Source of the DNA: Locusta migratoria
Taxonomy: Eukaryota > Arthropoda > Insecta > Orthoptera > Acrididae
Reading direction: 5' to 3'
Length of the DNA: 64,000 nt
Assembly (NCBI GenBank): GCA_026315105.1
Contig: JAOYRU010002252.1
Coordinates: 124,001-188,000, forward strand
Shown: piece after piece, positions 1-9,702 of the stretch
Position numbering within the stretch: position 1 is the stretch's first letter
Layout of the letters: each line of letters begins with the position of its first letter
The notes under the pieces: model-generated
Database searches by the model: none
Told to the model about the DNA's origin: nothing
The model's input: the letters and a program-made list of their open reading frames with translations, nothing else
Program-made: the position numbers and the translations under genes

Positions 1-1126
1 GCGCGCGTCGGCGGGGGAAAGAAGGAGACGGAAGGAAACGAAGAAAAAGACGAGGAAGCACCAAAAGCAGCAAGAAGAGAAGAAAAAGAGGAGAAGAGAG
101 AAGAGAAAACACACGCGTAGCGTACCGGGGCGGTGGGCTGTGTGTGTCCCCTGTCCCCCGAAGGTTGTCGAGGGGAAGCGCGCCGCGCCTCGTAGGAGGA
201 GAGGACGCCCGTCGGTTTTGGCGTGTCGCGTCCCAAATCAAATTATTGCTGTGTGTGTGCGCGCGCGCTTGTGCCGGCGTGCGGTGGGCGGACGCCCTTG
301 TCCCGTAGCGTGGGGTGTGTGTGGGTGCAGGTTTTTTCCGTGGCTGTTTGGGGGCGGGCTGCGGTGCGCGCCGCGCGGCGGCATTTTTGCCGACAATTTT
401 TTTGTGTGGCGACGTGGCGGAATGTGTGTGTTGCGTGGACGTGTGTGGGCGAGGGTGAGAGGCTGGCTGGCGTACGGGGGGGTGGCGACGGCGGCAGGTG
501 GGTGTCGCACGCACGGGACGCGGCGGATGGGAGGCGATGGGCCGGTGGTGCCGGGTTTGCACGCCCGTCATCGCCGCACGCTTGGCTTTGGGGGCGCGCG
601 CCGCCGGCCGTTTGGGGAGGGCGGGCTGGGCGGCGGTGTGGAGGCGTTGCCGAAGGTTTGGGCACTGTGCCGGTACGTTGGGTGGGGTCGTGGGGGCGGC
701 ATTCGGGCGGGGGCGGCGATTCTCGGCGGGCGTGGCCAGGCTGTTTGGCGCGGTAGGCGCACTTTGGCGGCGTTTTGCGGCACGACGGTGGGGATGCGCG
801 GGCGCCGCGAGCGGGCCAGCGGGTAGCCCCATCCTTGGTGGCCGGAATGGCGCGGGCGGTGTGGGCGCGGGTGCGGGGCGACGCCGGCCACGCTGCCGGA
901 CGTGCGAGCGTAGCAAGCGCGCGAGGCGGCGCGCGGCGGCGCGCAGAGTGGCGGCCGCTCTCTTGGCCGTCCGCGCCCGCTCGCGACACTGGCGGTGCGC
1001 GGGCGCGCCGCGATTATTCCCTGCCGCTCTGCGCCCGCGTAGAGTAGTACGTGCGCGCCACACAGCCAGCTTGTCGTCTCTCCTCCGAGTCTTTGTCGCT
1101 CTTTTTTCCTCTGCTGAAGAACGGAG
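1..1126. other. H2B-H1 spacer (partial) and H1 5' flank, unit 1
   Basis: GC-rich non-coding DNA that matches base for base the end of the spacer before every other H1 (for example from 17972). It holds a purine-rich stretch at about 8-115, GT/GC dinucleotide runs at about 250-270, and the H1 upstream region. I see no TATA box 25-60 bp before a plausible H1 start. Long open frames here are products of GC richness and have no recognisable domain. Confidence 0.85.
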
Positions 1127-1825
1127 ATGGCGGATCAGGCGGCCACGAACGAGACTGCTGCGGCCCCCGCGGCCACGGGCACGACGAAGAAGGCCAAGTC
1201 GGCGGCGGCGTCTGCGAAGAAGCCGCGCGCCAAGCCTGCGCACCCGCGCACCTCTGAGATGGTGACGGCGGCCATCAAGAGCCTGAAGGAGCGCGGCGGG
1301 TCGTCGCTGCAGGCCATCAAGAAGTACATAGCGGCGCACTACAAGCTGGACGCCGAGAAGCTGGCGCCGTTTATCAAGAAGTACCTCAAGTCGGCCGTCG
1401 TCGCCGGCGAGCTGGTTCAGACGAAGGGCAAGGGCGCGTCCGGCTCGTTTAAACTGGCTGGAGGCGGAGCTGCCGGCGGTTCGGCCGAGGGCGGCAAGGC
1501 GCGCGCCGCCGGCGCTGCCAAGAAGCGGCGCGCCGCTCCGGCGGCCAGCAAGGAGAAGAAGGGCGCCCGCGCTGCCGGCGCCAAGAAGGCTGGCGGTGTG
1601 AAGGCGGCTACGGGGCGCAAGGCGGGCGCTGCCAAGAAGGCGTCTGGCGCCGCCGCCGCCCCCGCCGGGGCCAAGAAGGCTGCTGCGGCCAAGCCGGCCA
1701 AGGCCAAGTCGCCCTCGAAGGCGAAGAAGGCTGCCAAGGTCCCGACGAAGAAGCCGAAGGCGCCCCGCCCCAAGAAGGCGACGACGCCGTCGAAGGCGAA
1801 GGCGTCGCCCAAGAAGAAGAAGTAA
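1127..1825 (+). CDS. H1: Linker histone H1, unit 1
   Basis: A 232-aa linker histone that binds linker DNA at the nucleosome entry/exit site and compacts chromatin. Layout: a short Ala/Lys-rich N-tail (1-38), a winged-helix globular domain (about 39-111, including HPRTSEMVTAAIKSLKERGG and KKYIAAHYKLD), then a Lys/Ala/Pro-rich C-tail with repeated AKKA and SPxK-like motifs. The ATG is the first in frame and follows a pyrimidine-rich leader. The gene is intronless, with a histone-type stem-loop at 1968-1983. It is convergent with H3. Unlike the core histone genes it has no visible TATA box, and no retrotransposon interrupts any H1 leader here. All complete copies encode the same protein. Confidence 0.98.
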   Translation: MADQAATNETAAAPAATGTTKKAKSAAASAKKPRAKPAHPRTSEMVTAAIKSLKERGGSSLQAIKKYIAAHYKLDAEKLAPFIKKYLKSAVVAGELVQTKGKGASGSFKLAGGGAAGGSAEGGKARAAGAAKKRRAAPAASKEKKGARAAGAKKAGGVKAATGRKAGAAKKASGAAAAPAGAKKAAAAKPAKAKSPSKAKKAAKVPTKKPKAPRPKKATTPSKAKASPKKKK

Positions 1826-1967
1826 AGCAGAGAAAAGTGCGCAGCCGTTTGGGTTGCGGTCCCCCCCACGCAGTGGCGAGCTGCCAAAGCGCGCGTCGCC
1901 GCCGCCAGGCACGGCGGCTGTCCTGCCTGCCTGCCTGCCGCGGTCGTCGCGCGTTGCCGCCCAAAAC

Positions 1968-1983
1968 GGCCCTTCTCAGGGCC
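1968..1983 (+). terminator. H1 histone mRNA 3' stem-loop
   Basis: GGCCCTTCTCAGGGCC: a 6-bp stem with loop TCTC, 142 nt after the H1 stop. It replaces a poly(A) signal and is the expected SLBP/U7 snRNP processing site. The loop differs from the TTTC loop of all core histone genes here. Confidence 0.93.
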
Positions 1984-3041
1984 ATCACATGTTTGCCGAG
2001 GAGCTGAGTTGTCGTGTTGCTGTTTACAGCGGGCCTGTGGGGGGAGGGGACAGGGAGAGAGAGGAGTAGTAGTTTAGTGTGTATTGGTAGTTGTTTTTCG
2101 TTTTGTTGCTGTTTGGAGCGCCGCGTGCGTGGCCGCCTGGCTTGCCTTTTTTTGTTTTTGCCGCGCCACACAGAAAGAAAAAGAAAAGAAATCTATAGCA
2201 ATGCGTGTTGCGCGTCGTTGCGGGGGTGGGTCTGTGTCTGGTGAGTGTGGTGCGGCCGCCGCGCCCGCCCGCGCTCTCTTTTTGTTGTATGACGTGATTT
2301 GATGGGGGTTGTGCGTGGAGTAGCGCTAGCGCGGCCGCGCGCCCGCCGTTGTTTTTGGTTGTATACACTGTCTGTGGTGCTGGTGTTCGGCCCCAGCAGT
2401 GTGGTCTTGGTTTGGTTTGTTGTTGTTGTTCTCTTGTTTTGGCGGCCACGCCACGCCACGCAAAAATTGATAAGCTTGTTACAAATTTGGTGCCGTTGCG
2501 TGGCGGCGGCCGCCTTTTCTTTTCTGTTGTATTTGGTTTCGGGTTGTGAAACATGTCGAAAGAGAGGAGGCCTGTCCTGCGTGTGTCGCCCCTGGACGGC
2601 GGCCACAGAAATGGTGCGAATTGTGGGCTCGCCTTTTTGTTTTTGTTTTGGGTTTGTTTTTTTTTTTTTTTTTTTGGCGTCGGTAGCTGAGAGAGAGGAG
2701 GCCACACGTAAAATATTTTTATTTACATTATTATTATTATATCGCACACACATATGATTTGGTGTCGTGTCGTTTTTGTGCCAAGCAGCAGTGGCCCTTA
2801 TTTGTTGTTATGCGATGTTGTATGTGTAGGTCGCGTTGTTTTGGCGGGAGCGACGAGGAGGGGGGCAAAAAGAGGGGGCGGGCGCTTTTGACGGTCGGCG
2901 GCGGCGGCCACAAAGGAAGGAAGGAGGACACCGACGTACGTCCGTCCGCCCGCCCGTTGGCTGGAAAAAAAAAAAGAGAGAGAGGAAACGACTTGACGAC
3001 GACGACGACAATGTTTTTGCTCGCTCTCGAGAGGTGTTAGT

Positions 3042-3057
3042 GGCCCTGAAAAGGGCC
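3042..3057 (-). terminator. H3 histone mRNA 3' stem-loop
   Basis: On the minus strand this reads GGCCCTTTTCAGGGCC, the canonical 6-bp stem and TTTC loop, 44 nt after the H3 stop. Confidence 0.95.
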
Positions 3058-3101
3058 GTTTTTGTGCGCGTCGTGCAGTCAGTCGCCAGCAGCTTGCTTG
3101 C

Positions 3102-3515
<414 letters not shown>

Positions 3516-3589
3516 GGACGAGAACGGAGCGGCGAGCGAGCGAGCGAGCGAGCGAGGGTGCGTGCGGGACGGCCTCTCGGCGAAAACTG

Positions 3590-3600
3590 TAGCGCGGGCG
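3590..3600. repeat. Target-site duplication of element A, left copy
   Basis: TAGCGCGGGCG, repeated at 8067-8077. One extra base matches at each end, so the duplication is 11-13 bp. Uninterrupted units have a single copy (45060-45070). Confidence 0.93.
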
Positions 3601-3618
3601 CCGCACGGCAACTTCGTA

Positions 3619-3636
3619 GTAGGCTCGACGTCCTAC
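3619..3636 (-). other. Element A 3' terminal hairpin
   Basis: In the element's sense strand, GTAGG and CCTAC pair around the 8-nt loop ACGTCGAG, 18 nt from the 3' junction. It may be the RNA feature recognised by the element's RT. That role is inferred from position; the stem itself is visible. Confidence 0.5.
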
Positions 3637-3766
3637 AGAATGAAATGCAGTGTTTACCTGTTGGTATTGACTGCGTCAGCTGGGTTCGGGGGCGGTACTA
3701 GCAGGGTTTACTGGGGTTCAAGCACGGTGCCAACTGTGGGTTTGTTACTGACGCCTGATCATGGGC

Positions 3767-6454
3767 CTACCACCGGGTCAGTAGGGCCACGGGCCGCTTA
3801 TAGCGGCAGTCGTCTTCATTGGGGTGACCCAGCCTGCGGACGAGAGGGTTCGCGGAATCTTGAGTATGGCTGTACAGCTGGGCTGCAGACTGCTGGATAC
3901 GGTCCGTTACCAGCGGTTCCCGAGCCGCCTCGTGGAGATAGTGGGCTGGGAAGTTCCACGGGACGTGGAACACCCGACGGAGTGCTCGATTTTGTAATGT
4001 CTGGAGGCGCCGGAGATTGGTGTCGGAGGCCATGCCCCAGACGGGGGAGGCATAGTCCATGGTGGGCCGAACTGTAGCTCGATACAGCCGGAGGCCACAG
4101 GCTGGTGGGAGGGCAGACCGCTCGTTGATAAGCGGGTAGAGAGCACCCAGCATGGCTGCAGATCGCTTCCAGGTTGCGTCAACTTGAGGTTTCCACGTCA
4201 GCTTGCGGTCGAGAACTACCCCGAGGTACTTGGCCGTCTCAACCCATGGAATGGGAGTGCCAAACAGCGTGACGTCCGCGACGGTGACATCGCGGCGACG
4301 TGTAAGGAGCAGTGCGCGACTCTTTGTGGCGTTGAAGTTCACCCGCCAGCGCGAAGCCCAGCGCTCGACATCCGAGCACGACGCCTGCAGCCGCCGATGT
4401 ACCACTGCGGGGTGTCGATGCCGGCACATGAGAGCCACGTCGTCCGCGTAAATATAGCGGCTGACCCGGGGCGACGATGGGAAGTCAGCCGTGTAGACAG
4501 TGTACAACACAGGGCCCAGGACGGAGCCCTGGGGAACGCCAGCGCAGACAGGGTGGCGAGACGAGAGCTGGTCGTCGACACGGACGACGAAAGAGCGGTT
4601 CAGGAGGTAGTCGCCAAGCAGGAGTACCAGCGAGGCGGGGAGGCCGGCAGAGAACAGCTTGTATACCAGCCCTCGGTGCCAAACACTGTCGAAGGCGCGG
4701 GTGGCGTCCAGAAGGATCATTCCGCAGATCTCGCGTTGGTTGAAGGCGGCAGTGACGTCCTCCACAACTCGAAGAAGCTGGAGGGGTGTGGAGAGGCCTC
4801 GACGGAAGCCAAACTGCTCGTCCGGTAGGATGGCGCCAACAGCGAGGTGGTCCAGGAGACGTGGCAGCAGTAGGCGTTCGAAGGCCTTGCTCAGCGTAGA
4901 AAGCAAGCTGATAGGCCTGTAGTTGCGGGGATCGTTGCGGGGCTTGCCAGGCTTGGGGACCGCTATCACAATGGCCTCCTTCCAAGCGGCAGGGAAGGAC
5001 TTCTGGAGGAGGATGTTGTTGAAAATCCGGGTCACGTAGGAGACGGCGAGCGGCGGCAGTTCCCGGAGGAGTGGGGCCGTCAGCTGGTCTGCACCGGGGG
5101 CCTTTCGCAGCGGAAGATGAGAGAGGGTACGGCGAACGGCGTCCTCTGGGAAGGGCGCCTCGTCCTCAGGCGGATCACGGAGGGCAGCGGCGAGGAAGAC
5201 TCGGAGGCGGTCTTCAACATCGCGAACCTGATCATAATCGACGTTATCGTCGAGCGGTCGGAAGTTGTCCGCGAAGACGGTGGCGAGGGCGTCGGCTTTG
5301 GCGGCTGGGGTATACACCAATCCAGCCGGGGTCTCGAGAGGTGGCATGCGAGACCGTCGTTTGGTGAAGTAGCGGACGACGTCCCACGGAGGAGTGCCGG
5401 GATGAAGGGCGGCAAGGCGAGAATCCCATTGCCGCAGTCGGTGTGCTTCAAGGGCGGCTTTGATTTGCCGCTGGAGGAGGTTCACTCTGGCTTTGAGGTC
5501 GCGCTGGCGAGTGAGGCGCCAGTCTTTGGCCAGACGGTTCTTCTCCCGGATAAGCTGCAGGATGTCAGGGGGAATGATGTCCCCGCGACGGCCCTCGCCA
5601 GGTGGAGGACGGCGGGGGGTGGCGGCGGTTGCAGCGTCAAGAACAGCACTGGTGAAGTGACGGAGAGCATCATCTGGCTGTGGATCGGGTGGTAGTGGGC
5701 GAGTGTCGAGGAGCCGGTTCAAGTGGCGGCGGTACGCTCCCCAGTGAGTGCGTGAGGTGTTGAGGCGGCGGGGAACCTGGGCTGAAGAACCAGCGAAGGT
5801 GAACACCACAGGGAGGTGATCCGACGAAAGTTCATGGACGACGTCCGTGGAGATGAAGCCAGGAATTCCCTGAGTGAAGCACATGTCAAGGACATCAGGG
5901 CGCTGTCCGTTTCGGGGGTAATGAGTAGGCTCCTCAGGGGCACAAACGCGGACTTGAAGACGGTCAACGACACGGCGGAGGACGCGACCACTAGGGTTGG
6001 TGGTCACGGCGTTCCAAACCGCATGCTTGCTATTGAGGTCCCCAGCCAGGATGTACTTTCCACGTAGGCGCAGTAGGGCGTCGGCGTCGACGGCGGAGAA
6101 AAGGCCAGTTGGTTGGCGGTAGGCGGCAACGAAGGTGATGGCGCCGTGTGACGTCTCGACCACCACAGACGTCGTTTCCACGGAGGGATTCCCAAGCGCC
6201 GGAGCAGGGTAGTGGCGGATGGAATTGCGGACATAGATGGCAGTGCCTCCGCCAGCCGTGGGACGGTCGACGCGGTGGCAGGCATAATTGGCGACATTTG
6301 CTCGGATCCCAGGCTTGAGGTGCGTCTCGGTGACGAGACAGACGTCGACGTCCCAGTCACGTAGGAAAAGGCGAAACTCCTGCAGACGATGGCGAAGGCC
6401 CTCCGCATTCCATGTCGCGAAGACGATAGAGTCCAGTCGTCTAATAGCTGGCAT
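3767..6454 (-). CDS. Element A ORF2: APE-type endonuclease plus reverse transcriptase
   Basis: An 895-aa protein that would nick target DNA and prime reverse transcription of the element RNA at the nick. Endonuclease (about 1-225): N16 (TWNAEG), E43 (TETHL), the GDLNSKH motif with D139 and N141, and S211-D212-H213 (SDHLPV), so the catalytic set is complete. Reverse transcriptase (about 430-720): RPISLLSTLSKAFERLL, DEQFGFRRG, a DATRAFDSVWH motif with the first catalytic Asp, GVPQGSVLGP, and YADD at 669-672. The C-terminus has no RNase H or CCHC knuckle. ORF2 starts 14 nt inside the end of ORF1, in the +1 frame. Confidence 0.96.
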   Translation of the reverse strand: MPAIRRLDSIVFATWNAEGLRHRLQEFRLFLRDWDVDVCLVTETHLKPGIRANVANYACHRVDRPTAGGGTAIYVRNSIRHYPAPALGNPSVETTSVVVETSHGAITFVAAYRQPTGLFSAVDADALLRLRGKYILAGDLNSKHAVWNAVTTNPSGRVLRRVVDRLQVRVCAPEEPTHYPRNGQRPDVLDMCFTQGIPGFISTDVVHELSSDHLPVVFTFAGSSAQVPRRLNTSRTHWGAYRRHLNRLLDTRPLPPDPQPDDALRHFTSAVLDAATAATPRRPPPGEGRRGDIIPPDILQLIREKNRLAKDWRLTRQRDLKARVNLLQRQIKAALEAHRLRQWDSRLAALHPGTPPWDVVRYFTKRRSRMPPLETPAGLVYTPAAKADALATVFADNFRPLDDNVDYDQVRDVEDRLRVFLAAALRDPPEDEAPFPEDAVRRTLSHLPLRKAPGADQLTAPLLRELPPLAVSYVTRIFNNILLQKSFPAAWKEAIVIAVPKPGKPRNDPRNYRPISLLSTLSKAFERLLLPRLLDHLAVGAILPDEQFGFRRGLSTPLQLLRVVEDVTAAFNQREICGMILLDATRAFDSVWHRGLVYKLFSAGLPASLVLLLGDYLLNRSFVVRVDDQLSSRHPVCAGVPQGSVLGPVLYTVYTADFPSSPRVSRYIYADDVALMCRHRHPAVVHRRLQASCSDVERWASRWRVNFNATKSRALLLTRRRDVTVADVTLFGTPIPWVETAKYLGVVLDRKLTWKPQVDATWKRSAAMLGALYPLINERSALPPACGLRLYRATVRPTMDYASPVWGMASDTNLRRLQTLQNRALRRVFHVPWNFPAHYLHEAAREPLVTDRIQQSAAQLYSHTQDSANPLVRRLGHPNEDDCRYKRPVALLTRW

Positions 6455-8030
6455 GCTGGGCAGGCATGGGGGCGCTGGTTGTTACATGGACACTGCGGAC
6501 AGCTTCGCGAACGGCTGCGGTAAGAAGAGCAGGCAAGGTAGAGAGAGCCTGAAGGGCGGCATGCAGGGCCTCCACGGCTTGGCGAAGGGAGGCGGTGAGG
6601 TCGGCGACGGAGGCCGGTGGTACAGGCATCGGTGGTGCCGGCTGTGGTGGCACTGGTACAGACGGAGCCAGGGTCTGCTGTGGTGCAGGGGACGGCCGGG
6701 AGTGCACGCCGTCGGCTGCAGCAGGTGGCAGGTGTGGTTGGCCCCAAGCAGGGCGACGTTCCCGCGGTGGGCGCGGCGGTGGTTGGGGAGCCACGCGGCG
6801 GTGAGGGTCGGCGACGACGACCGTAGGTCCAGAAGAGGCGGGAGGCGCCGGCTGTGGTGCAGCAGACTTGGCAGTCAAGGGAGGAAGCCCCCTTTGACGA
6901 CGACGAGCGTTCTTGTGGTGGATGCAGCCACGGTAATTTGCCGGGTGGTCGCCCTTGCAGAGGCAGCAGAACGCCGGTTTGGGTCGTTCAAGCTGGCATT
7001 TCCCACGTTCGTGGCCCTGGCCGCAGCGCACGCAGCGGTGCGGCATCGTGCAGTTGTGGGATGTGTGGTACAGCCCCTGACAGTTGTAGCACTGGGGCGG
7101 GCCGCGTCGGGAGCGCAGCGGTTCCACATCAACTACAAGGCCGTAGAAGCGCTTCATCTCGAAGATACGTCGCTGGTCATCAGTGTCGAGAAGGACGACG
7201 ACTCGCTTCGGTGAGGTACGTTTGGTACCTGGAATCTTGACGTAGTCCACAGCGACTGGAGGAAAGCCGGCGTCCGTGAGTTCCTCAATCACCTCGTCGT
7301 GTGGAACTCGGAGCGGGATACCCTTGATGACAGCACGTAGGAGCTTGGGCCGGTCGGGAGAAGACGTGTAAAATGGGATATTCTTCTCGCGAGCCCACGC
7401 CCGAAGGAGATAGTAGTCCTCTGCATTGCGGAACGTGAACTTGAATTGGTCCTCGCCCACGACCTTGATAGAGGGGTCAGCTTGCAGGTGGTCCCTCGCC
7501 CACTTCTTCAGAGTCTTGTAGTCACCATCGTAACGAAGAACGATCGGTGGGAGGCGCTGTTGCCGCGGAGACGGGTTCGGCTGCGGCGCAGGCGAAGCGG
7601 CTCGGGCAGCAGGAGCGTCAGGAGCGTCAGCGTCGTCGGTTTGGAGGACCGCAAACCGGTTCGAGGTTGGAATGTCCAGCGGTGCGGGAGCCGGCGCCGG
7701 ACGCGCAGTCTTGGCTGGACGCCGTTTAGAAGAGTTGCGGCGGTCGGAATCACATGAATCGGTCACATGCGAGGTGTCACCGGCGGAGGTAGCTTCTCTC
7801 TTCCGTTTGGCGTCACCCTGTTGGACTTCCATTGCTGCGTCAGCACTCGTTTCCTCTGAATCAGAAACCGTATCAAATACCATGCGGAGAGGCCGGGTCG
7901 ACATAAGCGGAGGTTCCGATGGGGCCGCCGACATGTCAGGGACAGCCGGGCGGCGATCGGTCAACTCCGGCGCGGCCGAGGCAGCAGCCCCGACCGCGCG
8001 CGCATCGCATACGTCCGTACTCGTTGCCAT
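6441..8030 (-). CDS. Element A ORF1: Gag-like protein with three zinc knuckles
   Basis: A 529-aa nucleic-acid-binding protein expected to package element RNA. The N-terminal third is low-complexity and basic, with a bipartite KRK/KRR region at about 75-105. An RRM-like, pre-knuckle region (about 225-312) ends in VEPLRSRRGPPQ. Three knuckles follow at about 314-369: CX2CX4HX4C, CX2CX3HX4C and CX2CX3HX6C. A Pro/Ala-rich tail closes the protein. A pre-knuckle domain followed by three knuckles is typical of Jockey-type Gag. The ATG at 8030 is 36 nt from the element's 5' end. Confidence 0.93.
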   Translation of the reverse strand: MATSTDVCDARAVGAAASAAPELTDRRPAVPDMSAAPSEPPLMSTRPLRMVFDTVSDSEETSADAAMEVQQGDAKRKREATSAGDTSHVTDSCDSDRRNSSKRRPAKTARPAPAPAPLDIPTSNRFAVLQTDDADAPDAPAARAASPAPQPNPSPRQQRLPPIVLRYDGDYKTLKKWARDHLQADPSIKVVGEDQFKFTFRNAEDYYLLRAWAREKNIPFYTSSPDRPKLLRAVIKGIPLRVPHDEVIEELTDAGFPPVAVDYVKIPGTKRTSPKRVVVLLDTDDQRRIFEMKRFYGLVVDVEPLRSRRGPPQCYNCQGLYHTSHNCTMPHRCVRCGQGHERGKCQLERPKPAFCCLCKGDHPANYRGCIHHKNARRRQRGLPPLTAKSAAPQPAPPASSGPTVVVADPHRRVAPQPPPRPPRERRPAWGQPHLPPAAADGVHSRPSPAPQQTLAPSVPVPPQPAPPMPVPPASVADLTASLRQAVEALHAALQALSTLPALLTAAVREAVRSVHVTTSAPMPAQHASY

Positions 8031-8066
8031 CTAACTCACAACTGTGTAGCTGTAGCGTGTGTAGCG

Positions 8067-8077
8067 TAGCGCGGGCG
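8067..8077. repeat. Target-site duplication of element A, right copy
   Basis: Matches 3590-3600. On the minus strand its first base is 21 nt after the first T of the H3 TATA box. Confidence 0.93.
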
Positions 8078-8092
8078 CGGGCGCGGCGCGCG

Positions 8093-8098
8093 CTTATA
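8093..8098 (-). promoter_or_regulatory. H3 TATA box, now upstream of element A
   Basis: TATAAG on the minus strand. The base about 32 nt downstream is now the first base of element A instead of the H3 leader, so this box is placed to transcribe the element. Confidence 0.85.
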
Positions 8099-8138
8099 TG
8101 CCCTCGGTGCGGCGTGGTGGGGGAAGGCGGCCAGAGTC

Positions 8139-8144
8139 TATATA
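8139..8144 (+). promoter_or_regulatory. H4 TATA box, unit 1
   Basis: TATATA, 122 nt before the H4 ATG, uninterrupted in this unit. Confidence 0.85.
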
Positions 8145-8257
8145 GGGGGGCCGCCGCCGGCCGGGCCGTGTTTGTAGCTGACTCGCCAGCGTGAGGAGAG
8201 GAGCCGTCGCGCCGCTGCCTGACACACTAGCTGTTTTTTTGAGCCGACCGACCGTAG

Positions 8258-8572
<315 letters not shown>

Positions 8573-8751
8573 GGCAGCGTCCCCGTCTGTCGGTTTTTGC
8601 GGCTCTTTTCCCTGCCTGCCACTGCCATGGGGGCGAACGAAAAAAAGAAAGAACAACAAAACAGTGTTCCCCCCCGCGCGCGTCCGTCTTGTCTGTTGTG
8701 GCAGGGCGGAAGGCGCGGGTGGGCGGGGAAAGGAGGAGGAGGCGACAAAAC

Positions 8752-8767
8752 GGCCCTTTTCAGGGCC
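8752..8767 (+). terminator. H4 histone mRNA 3' stem-loop, unit 1
   Basis: Canonical GGCCCTTTTCAGGGCC followed by ACCACA, 179 nt after the H4 stop. Confidence 0.95.
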
Positions 8768-9470
8768 ACCACACTTGTGTTCGAGAGAAAGTGCAAAGTT
8801 GTAGTCGTGTCGTCGTTTGTTGTTTTTTGTTGAGAGAGAGGAGGTGTTTCCTCCGTTAGGTATTATAATATATATTTTAGTTGTGTTTTGGGGGGGCCCT
8901 TTTCGTATTTTATTATTGTTTTCGCGAGCGAGCGTGTGATGTGGTTGCTGTTGCGACGGATGGTGCCCGGTGGTGTGTGTGGGATGCGGCCGAGAGAGAG
9001 GAGGGAGGGAGGGATTGGTGGTAAAGAAAGAAAGGACGGCGAAAAAAGAAAAAGAAGAAAAAGAAGAAAAAAAAAAAAAAAGGTGTGTGTGTGGCGTCCC
9101 TTCCGAAGACGCGCGGCGGCCGGCCAGCCAGCCAGCCAGCAGCCGCTGTTTGTCGTCCATGGATTGATTTCGTGGCTCTCCTCGCGTTTTGTGTTTGTGT
9201 TTGTTGCCCCCGCGGTTGTGTGCGTGCGCGCGCGCGCGCGCGCGCGCGCCACACTGTCGGCAACGGGGGGGTAAAAGCGCGGCGTGTGTTGACGCGGGCG
9301 CCCCTACCTCTAGTAGCGTGCATATATACTAGTGTTTCTTTTGTGCTGGTCTGGTCTCTTTTTGTTTGTTTTTCCGTCGCCGTGGTCTGTTTGTGGCAGG
9401 ACCACCTGTGACGGGTGGCCGGGGGTGCGTGAAGCCGCGATATTCGCGCCGCCCCCCAAGCGTCGTAGCG

Positions 9471-9490
9471 TAGGTTAGGTTAGGTAGGTT
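9471..9490 (+). repeat. Short TTAGG-like run
   Basis: About four degenerate TTAGG/TAGGT units in the H4/H2A spacer. The same run is present in each unit. Confidence 0.6.
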
Positions 9491-9546
9491 TCAGTCGTAG
9501 ACGGACGACCGATTAATTTTGCTCTGTTTGCCGAAAGGTGTATGGT

Positions 9547-9562
9547 GGCCCTGAAAAGGGCC
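9547..9562 (-). terminator. H2A histone mRNA 3' stem-loop, unit 1
   Basis: Canonical stem-loop on the minus strand, 140 nt after the H2A stop. Confidence 0.95.
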
Positions 9563-9702
9563 GATTGTGCACAGACCGCGGCGCGCGGGCGGGCGGGTGG
9601 GGTGGGGTGGGGTGCCAGGCAGGAGACTGGCACCACCACACGACACGACACGGCACGGCGCGCGCTTTGCGACCACGAGGGAGGGGGAGGCTGGCTGGCT
9701 GT

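Larger units (their letters stand above)
1826..3101. other. Convergent H1/H3 3' spacer, unit 1
   Basis: About 1.3 kb without a gene. It holds the two 3' stem-loops, T-rich and purine-rich simple sequence including a long T tract at about 2659-2675, and an AT-rich stretch with TTA repeats near 2716-2742. Nothing protein-like is seen on either strand. Confidence 0.85.
3601..8066 (-). mobile_element. Element A: full-length Jockey-like non-LTR retrotransposon at the H3 start site
   Basis: A 4.47-kb element on the minus strand: 36-nt 5' UTR, ORF1 (Gag, 8030-6441), ORF2 (endonuclease-RT, 6454-3767), 166-nt 3' UTR. It has no LTRs and no poly(A) tail. It points the same way as H3. The duplication begins 21 nt after the first T of the H3 TATA box (8098), so the element's first base lies where the H3 transcript should begin. 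Both ORFs are intact, which suggests recent activity. Jockey-clade assignment rests on the Gag knuckle arrangement, the YADD RT and the lack of a C-terminal CCHC or RNase H. That assignment is moderate confidence; being a non-LTR element is near certain. Confidence 0.96.
8573..9702. other. Convergent H4/H2A 3' spacer, unit 1
   Basis: About 1.1 kb without a gene. It holds the H4 and H2A stem-loops, an A-rich purine tract (about 9020-9081), a GC dinucleotide run (about 9227-9249) and a short TTAGG-like stretch (9471-9490). Confidence 0.85.

Noticed and set aside
140..1265. Plus-strand open frames of 177-255 codons upstream of H1
   Set aside because: They overlap one another in different frames, have no domain, and consist of Gly/Arg/Val-rich simple sequence.
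3590..8077. Assembly artefact as the origin of the insertions
   Set aside because: Every insertion has matching short target duplications, and its removal restores the 8.33-kb unit to within a few bases, which chimeric joins would not do.
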